In this document: in pieces, positions 57,076 through 64,000 of the stretch | Layout: every line of letters starts with the position of its first letter | Numbering within the stretch: the first letter of the stretch is position 1 | Source of the DNA: Diplolepis rosae | Lineage: Eukaryota; Arthropoda; Insecta; Hymenoptera; Diplolepididae | Assembly: GCA_030998225.1 (NCBI GenBank) | Contig: JAPYXD010000723.1 | Span: 23,577,501-23,641,500 of the forward strand | Length of the DNA: 64,000 nt | Direction: 5' to 3' | The notes under the pieces: model-generated | What the model was told of the DNA's origin: nothing | What the model saw: only the letters and a program-made list of their open reading frames with translations | Database searches by the model: none | Translations under genes and position numbers: made by a program

Positions 57076-57471
57076 ATTGATCCATGGCCTTAAGTAAACT
57101 CGGTTATAATAAAATAAAACTCCCCAGCCCTACTGTTTTTGGTAAATTATCTTTGTCATGCATGCATAATTATACATGCATATTACTCATTGCAACAATG
57201 TACATACATCTGTTCCAAATAATTAAATATACCTTCTTAAACTCTAACGTTTCTGATCTTGAAATTAGAATTTTTAATATGACTTCGCTCTCGTTTCACT
57301 ATCGCTTCATACTCATTCTTCTCTACGTTTATCTTATAAAGTATTCACCTTCAGTTTTTCGAGACTTTGAGAGACATAATATTCGCTTCACACTCGCCCA
57401 AGACTCGATTTTTGAAATAGAAAGTGTAGCGAGGACGAAGCGAAGGCAAGGACTTCGACTCGGGAAATGTT

Positions 57472-57808
57472 AAATGATGCATCACAGTTCGATAAACTTT
57501 AGAAATTAAGAGTGAACTTTCAAAATGTAGATCATAATTAGGATTCAGTCATTGTTTGAAATTAGTGAAAAAAGCTATTGATTTAAATTAAGGTATTAGA
57601 TGTTTAGTAGAAATATCTAGATATTGCAAGTGAATATCTTAGATCCTTGTCTCGTAGTTAAATATCCAGGTTATAATCGTTAAAGCCATCTGATAATTGG
57701 GAAGTTTGCAAATTTATGTAGCTAACTAGGATTTGCTAAAAACTTTGCTAAAATTAAACTTTTTAAATCATCTTAAAAAAAAATAGTTTATCTACTTTAT
57801 TTTTTTGC
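57472..57808. other. AT-rich; degraded ATCTAGATRTT element
   Basis: 57595-57665 resembles 37552-37745. No gene. Confidence 0.4.
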
Positions 57809-58532
57809 TACACGGAAAAAAGGTGCCGCTTAGAGAGGAAAGTGAATCCTTGTTACAGGTAAACATTCAGCTGGAAACGAACAAGTGAATGTAAGAAGAT
57901 CTTTGAATCAGCTAAAGTAAATATCTTTGACCAAATTAAAGGTTTTAACGATATCATTTTTTCGATCCAAACATTATAGTATAGCTAGAACAGAGATATA
58001 AGAAATAACTGCTACCTGATAAAAAATATGGCGAAAGTCACATTAAATCACAGTTTGAGGTTAATTTAGGCTTTTAAACAATTTAAAAGTACTAAATAAT
58101 ATGCGTGTTGATGTCAACATTCAATATAATACTGTGTTTATCTAATAATACATTGGAAATAGTTCGTGCGAAAATATATCTTAGTTCAAATAATAAGAAA
58201 TAGTAGATAAGTAACAAATCTGGCTTCTAAATTTGATTTATTTCGAACAGCGATATTCACTTTTATGGTAGTTACCAGACGAACAAGTGACTACAATAAG
58301 AATTTTTATACCCGTTCTATCTGAATCTTTCGTTAATTTTAAGGTATAAAAACTATACTCAATTTAGCGAAAAGAGTCATTTTTCTTATTTAGAAATTTT
58401 GACAAATCTTGTTTCAGTTTAACAGTTTATACAATATAACTAAAAGTTTCATATAATCTTGTTATATAGATTCTTTAAGTTGATTAAATTCTTGATTCAC
58501 TCGGTCGCCTAGTCAAATTTTTTTCCGTGTAT
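57809..58532. mobile_element. 724-bp inverted-repeat element (TACACGGAAAAAA ends)
   Basis: Left TACACGGAAAAAAGG and reversed right ATACACGGAAAAAAATTTG continue with GCCGC..AGTGAATC / GGCGACCGAGTGAATC. The interior has GAACAAGTGA twice. Non-coding. Confidence 0.65.
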
Positions 58533-59267
58533 ATTATACTGTACTATACAATATATTACACTACTATTATACACCCTATAATTTCTAAAATTTTTAAAAC
58601 AAAACTTTCTTTATTTTCTACATATACATGTAGAATAGTTGAAAGTGTTTTTAATATTGTAAAACTGACTAGCGGAACTTTTTTTTGTGAAACATGAACA
58701 TTTTTATTGCGGAACTAGACCGCGATAAAATAATTTCTCTATAACATATAAGTAAATACAGAATCGATAAGTGTCCGGTTTTTTCGTCATCATAAGATTT
58801 ACGTTACTCGATTTTCCAATAATATGACCGCTGGTGGAGAAAACGCCACAGGATGTAATTTGTATGATGTTGTCAGTGTGAGAATCGAAGCTAGCTAGTG
58901 GGGTAAAAGTAGATAGAAAATATGTAAGCGAAACTAGACCGAAAGTGCGGGAACTCAGTCTTCGTAACTTTGTATGTAACAGTATACACGTATACGTATG
59001 CACTTTACCTAAGATACAGATATAATCACTTACCTTTACACGGAAGAATAAAATAGCACAGAGTTCCATTCTAAATAGACAAATGAAATTCCGAAAGAAA
59101 AAATGATAATCATTATATTTTATTTATAAAATTTTACCATCAATTTGTTAAAAAGAGAAAGAAAATGATCAATAGTGAAATTTGCAAAAGTAAACTATAA
59201 CAAAAAGAGTTATCTTACACGAATATATGTACCTATTTTTCTCACGTGGTCGGGTTATTCTGTAGCC
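58533..59267. other. No gene called
   Basis: A minus frame at 58704-59069 (121 codons) matches no family. It has an AAG|GTAAGTG donor-like site after its first 12 codons (~59030-59036), so a minus-strand exon cannot be excluded, but nothing else supports it. Confidence 0.3.
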
Positions 59268-59440
59268 TTAAGGCCGTATGGTAGACCATGACGTCACCAA
59301 TTAGATAAAACCGCTTTATAATTAAAATAATAATTTTAAAACATTTTCTGGAGAAGACAGTAATGCGTTATATTTTTCTGCATCACTGTCTTTTACGAAA
59401 AATGTGTTAAAATTATTATACTATGAATTTCGAGTATGCT
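59268..59440 (+). mobile_element. TTAA element, left part only
   Basis: Matches 594-760 closely (TTAAGGCCGTATGGTAGAC, GACGTCAC, GAGAAGACAGTAATGCG). The right inverted end is not found. Confidence 0.65.
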
Positions 59441-59769
59441 TTTTCTGAATCTGAAATTTATCAGTAGATTGGTAATCAGTAATTCAAAATCTTACACATT
59501 TTTAATTCAGATATAGAAAAAGTATACGCAAAAATCACAAGACAAACATTTTTATAAAGATAAAGATGGATGCCATTTTGGGATTAAGCGGGCTAATTAT
59601 GAAGAGTCTTCTATTGGAGCATGCTAATGTAAAAAATCTTATAAATCCTTAAATCAGGTAGAAAGTGTGGGTCTAAAGTTTTTCCTACAATTCAAACTGT
59701 TTCCAAATTGATTTAACCCTCATTTCGGGACAAAGTCTTTCTGTCAGGAATAAGACATCAGAAATATGG

Positions 59770-59890
59770 TTTTCATAGCGTCTCCTTTGAAAATCCGATT
59801 TTCGGTACCTGTAGAGTGGATTGAATCTACAATTTTCAACCCGCTCTACAGGTACCGAAAATCGGATTTTCAAAGGAGGCGCTATGAAAA
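59770..59890 (+). repeat. 50-bp near-perfect hairpin
   Basis: Arms 59770-59819 and 59841-59890 pair over 50 positions with only two differences, both giving G-U pairs in a + strand RNA. The loop is 21 bases. It could be a hairpin RNA source or a foldback element. Confidence 0.85.
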
Positions 59891-60024
59891 ATAGTATACA
59901 TTACTCGAAACAAAACACAGCGAAAGCATTTCGTGTGATTGCAGCCCTCGTTTCACTCGGGCAGCAAAATTCACACTCATGCAATCGCTCTGTTTCGCCC
60001 CTTATAATGTAATATACTATTCCT
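59888..60024. mobile_element. Small inverted-repeat element next to the hairpin
   Basis: AATAGTATACATTACTCGAA on the left is mirrored by CGCCCCTTATAATGTAATAT-ACTATT on the right, with CGAAACA and ACAGCGA words pairing inside. Confidence 0.5.
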
Positions 60025-61249
60025 GAAGTTTTTGTAGTCGCTGAATTTGAATACACCCCAGAATTTTAAAGTTTGTGATGGCAAATATTTACTTGGTGGA
60101 GGGAGGGGGGGGGGGTGATAAATTAAAAAAATTATCTTTACCTAATGAATGATAGTTTCCTTATGTAATTCATAAGTTATTTGGCTAAAAATATATTTTA
60201 AAACAATTTTTATGAAAAATTGTAACTTGAAGACTTCGGAATGAAAAATAAAAATATTTATCGAAACAAATTAATAAAAAATGTAAATACGTTATTCTGT
60301 CTCGCAAAAATACTAAAATTCGTTTAACTTAACTGTGAAAAAATGAAAAAGGACATTGAGTAACCGATACCATCGAAAAGCCAATCAACTGTGGAATGAA
60401 GTGGGAAGTGCGTTAATTCCATTATATACTGAACAGCAACTTAAAATGATTTGTCTGCTTGAAAGACTTATAAAAGTCGTGACAGAAACAAAGTTCCCAA
60501 GAACAGAGAAGGGTGAAATAAACCGATGAAAATCCTCGACATGACTGGAAGCTGATAATGGCGGACGTTAGATCGTCGCGGATTTTGCAATGAGCCGTAA
60601 AGGGAAATTTTTAGAGGTCTGTGCTCTTTGTGAGCTGAAAACACGTGTGGCAATAGGAGAGTAGAGCGAACCTTGTGAAAGTTGAAATTGGTAGGTTCGT
60701 TGCATGTCAGACGTGACCTGTTGAGATATGCGATGGTGTTATCAGAAACCTAGTAATTGTCACGACACCGGTTAACGTATTGCCATCTTGCTTTGATTTA
60801 ATACCTTCACTTCGTTCTGATTTTCATAGGTGAAATACTGTGTTATGCCTCTAGAGATGACATAGATCCAAGAAATAATATCTTGTGAATTTCGTTTCCT
60901 AATAATTTTACTTTTATTTAACTGTATTTACTCACACTATTAGAAAGTTTTGTAGTGAATTTAGTTGTACAACATTGTTAAAAATATGTAAGAAAAATTT
61001 CAGATACATATCTAAAAAAAATCTTCCGTTACATGTATTTCAGATTTAAGGGCATGTGGTACTTCGGAAATGAGCAAATTTGATTAATTTTAAATTTCTA
61101 GAGTTTGTGTTCAAAATAAATAGAATTTTGATTTCAAAATTTGAGAAATAACAGAGACGACGATAAAAACGGACGTATATAGACAAGTTTCATAACTAAA
61201 TTCAAGCCCGTATCACTACAAACTCAAATTCATCTTAACGTCCAAACAA
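60025..61249. other. No gene recognised
   Basis: G-run at 60104-60115. 60350-60800 is GC-richer without a recognisable frame. No RNA gene seen. Confidence 0.4.
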
Positions 61250-61535
61250 AGGTATAATTCAAAATTTCAAGAAATCGTTACCGTTCGAATTCTGAAAATA
61301 CAAAAAACGACCAAATTTGGACCAAAATAATTTCCCAGGATCAACGATTATGAGAAACCAACAAAAAATGACGAAAGAATGAAAAAGAAGGAAGGGGTTT
61401 TGGAAGGTTGCCTTCTTTTTTCTTTCCTCCTTTTTTGTTGGTTTCTCATAATCATTGATCCAAGGAAAATTTGATTGTTTTTTGTATTTTGAGAATTCAA
61501 ATGGTTTCGAATCCTTGAAATTTTGAATTAAAATT
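61250..61535. repeat. Long inverted repeat, ~110-bp arms
   Basis: AAATTTCAAG...GAATTC..AAAATACAAAAAACGA, GGATCAACGATTATGAGAAA and CCAACAAAAAA on the left (61256-61362) are inverted on the right (61425-61527). The loop is a ~60-base purine/pyrimidine-asymmetric tract. Non-coding foldback. Confidence 0.75.
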
Positions 61536-64000
61536 TAAACTTTTGCACTTGGAATTCAGTTATATTAATATTGATTGAAAAAAAAATATTACGTTTGATT
61601 ATTTTCAATAAAAAATTATTCATAAACAGTGAATTTAGCGGAATTTGAAAGTAAGCTGTAAGACAAAGTAACAAATACAAATAAAATTGACGTTGACTTT
61701 ATCTTGAACGAAAATACACGAGTTGGAAATGTCTTTGTGAATGTTTCGAAAGCAGTGCTAACTTAATAATGTTTCCTTTGCACTGATTCGAAGCAGACTT
61801 GTCTAGAGTAAATGTAAACTTACTTTGCGTGGGATTTGAGCGTTTCTGTATTGCAACTTGTGGCTGGCCCACAGTGGATATGAATTTTTCAGGGGCAGGT
61901 TGTCTCTACGAGAGTTTTGCAACCAAAGAGAATTTCTTTTGTCTGATAAAGCAGTGATCATGTTTTCAATAATCTATTGTGTCCCTGGTATAATGCACAG
62001 ATCTACATAGGAATTGACTTATCTATGAGGGAAAATATCTTAAGTCAACCAGAAAAACACGATTTCAAGCACTGTCTGCTCATAAATTCAAAAACTTCAT
62101 AGCGATAAAGTCAGTAATAGAAAGTTTTGGTGATAAGGACGCTTTACAATAGTAAGACAATTTTTAAAACTCTATTCTCATGTATGAAATCGAATTGACA
62201 GTGAGAAGGGTGGATCTGACTTTTTTTTCGTGACGCAAAATCAGAACATTTTATCGAAACAATACATTGCCTCCTAAGTAATTTTGTTCTCATTCGATTA
62301 CCTGGAATAGTGTTAACATACATAAGAGTTCGTATTCCACTGACATACATTTATAGTTTCGAACTCAATTCTCAGCATAAAAACCAATCAATATTTTTCT
62401 AAGATACATATTGCACTAAAAAGATCTACGACTATAGCAGAAACTGGGTCAAGTGCAAGGTTATGCGAATCTTAATATTCTTTTTCTTTGTTTAATACAA
62501 ATGAATACAAACGAAAATACAGATAAGCAGATTTAAGTGTTTCAATCTGGAAAATGATACACTTTCGAAACCTTGTTTAAGACCTTGACTTTAAATACGA
62601 TTTCAATATGTTTTTGCTATCTCAGCGTTTTGAGTAAATACAATTTGACCCGATCTCGTAATATATTGAAATCAGAGATTGTAAACAAAAAATTGCTCTT
62701 TCTGAAAATTTGTTCACCCAACAATCATATAAGTATACAATTATTGAGTCGGTTCCACAAAATAATGAGAGAAATACGTTTCTTTAGTCGACTTTAAGTC
62801 ACGCGATTTGGAGGTTGCTTTTAAAATCGTGAATAAAAGTTTGAGTTTAGTACTTACATTAAAATTAGACTAAGTGAATTCTTATCAAAAAGGTTTAACT
62901 TGCAGTTAGGTAGAAAAATGATAAATTCCAAGTAAAATACGCAATTAGTGATGATTACTAAAAAGGAAGACTATTCTAATAGTTATTTTAAATTGCAAGT
63001 TAACTTATGGAATGATCATCTGATTCAATAAAAAATGTTTCTAATGTACTTCTTATTCGATTTAATCTTTCGAGCACCAGTGAGAGTCATATTTTTTCAA
63101 GATCAGATTCATAACTGGACGAGACAAAAACTACTATCAAGCTCGTAATGTAGGTAAATTGCTATTAATAACCTTGATCGAATATTACAATGAATACATA
63201 AAACATATAACAAAATATAATGTTTTTTAATGTTATTTAAACTAAAGTTAGCTAGTAACGCACGCAAAAACTCCAATAATACGTAAAATAACGGAATATG
63301 AAATTTTCAAAAATATTTTTTTCACGGCATAATTGCCTAAAAGAATTTTCGAATAGAATGATTTATGGTTAAAGTTCGCATAGTAGAAGCATCTTGGTTA
63401 AAATTTATGATCGCTCCGTAGTGAAAAGAGTGTGAAAACCGCAGTCATAAAAGTTGGCCGCAACCTCTAACCATACTGTCATCTTTCCTAAATTGACTAC
63501 CTGTCGTTCATAGTGACAGTTTATAGCCGAAAGTTTTACAAAACCGACAAGTTCCTCTAAAATCGCCGCCTCTTCGATCAGCAGGTTGCCTTCCAGTTGT
63601 GGGGAAAGTGAAAATTTACTATTTTTATACTGAGCAAACTATTTGTCTGATTCAAATAAAATTTATTTCTATCAAACAAATTCTTTTTTATGAACCAAAC
63701 AAATACATTTTTACTCTTAGATTCTCCGCGTGTGTGAAAATGTTACCAGAAAGGCACATATTTTAGTTTACACAAAATTATTCTTATAATAATCTATATT
63801 TTAAACTATTTTTTTTAAACTTTAGGAGATTATACAAAACACTTTCACGGAGAAACTTTTTATAACAATGTACACTATTAGAAACTTCTACCGCAATTTC
63901 TCAAAACACGTGACTGAAGTTCTATTCAGTTATAGTTTTTTGAAATCAAAATAGAATTTCAGAAAATTCAGTTACGTTTTAGTAAATTTAAGGAATAATT
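61536..64000. other. AT-rich, no gene recognised
   Basis: Short frames only. CACGGAGAAACTTTTTATAA at 63847 resembles a family C end and CACTATTAGAAACTTC a MITE end, both cut or diverged. Confidence 0.4.

Larger units (their letters stand above)
55500..57471. mobile_element. Composite nested foldback block (family J ends)
   Basis: Outer ends CCCGAGTCGAAATCCTGAG (left) and reversed CCCGAGTCGAAGTCCTTGCC (right) equal the two halves of the 68-bp hairpin at 17447-17514. Between them lie a foldback at 55940-56579, a second at 56590-57075, and a SINE at 56784-56904. The 126- and 129-codon frames here (56251-56631, 57084-57473) run through repeat sequence and are not called. Confidence 0.55.

Noticed and set aside
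57084..57473. 129-codon open frame
   Set aside because: It runs through AT-rich DNA into the inverted end of the J block, and no family matches.

Overview
This is a 64 kb stretch of AT-rich, repeat-dense nuclear DNA from a multicellular eukaryote. It is most likely an insect or other arthropod: it holds a mariner-type transposase remnant, a tRNA-derived SINE, many short inverted-repeat DNA elements (MITEs and foldbacks), hammerhead-ribozyme-like motifs of the kind known from Penelope-like retroelements, and intron-type signals. I found no intact conserved protein-coding gene. The open reading frames in the window are short, mostly AT-driven and of no family I recognise. The species cannot be named from the sequence alone.

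The best unifying reading is that most of the window lies inside one very long intron, or a gene desert with a long transcription unit, read on the + strand. Four places carry a pyrimidine-rich tract and acceptor AG joined directly to a donor GTRAG (junctions at 4826/4827, 33820/33821, 46716/46717 and 54419/54420). This zero-length-exon arrangement is the known signature of recursive splicing ratchet points. On the - strand I saw only one comparable core, and it lacks the pyrimidine tract.

Layout. 1-50 is a SINE tail. 594-1225 is a TTAA-bounded element with another element nested in it. 1879-3110 is a hairpin followed by a 1.1 kb repeat with internal tandem units. 3290-3560 has a TATA/initiator-like site. 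3985-4390 is a TTTGTTG-rich MITE. 7290-8890 is richer in GC, with no clear gene. 9436-9874 is an inverted-repeat element carrying a 30-bp minisatellite. 12976-13017 is hammerhead motif 1. 16591-17240 is GC-richer, with a possible small exon. 17447-18000 holds a 68-bp hairpin and two minus-strand hammerhead-like motifs. 18776-24530 is a dense MITE cluster that includes a 984-bp element with subterminal repeats. 23690-24850 contains a diverged local duplication. 24880-26370 is an inverted copy of the 1.1 kb repeat followed by a 30-bp array of GCGAAGC mini-hairpins. 27888-32640 holds further MITE copies. 34667-35310 is a MITE split by a hammerhead-bearing insertion with an 11-bp target duplication. 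39325-42171 has two more elements, one harbouring the mariner remnant. 43295-49105 has assorted small elements and low-complexity arrays. 51970-53690 is a nested element with a possible two-exon mini-gene. 55393-57471 is a multiply nested foldback with a SINE at its centre. 57809-61535 holds further inverted repeats, including a 50-bp hairpin.

No pathway or operon-like gene cooperation is visible. The notable biology is structural RNA/DNA: recursive splicing signals, ribozyme motifs, very stable hairpins and layered transposon nesting.
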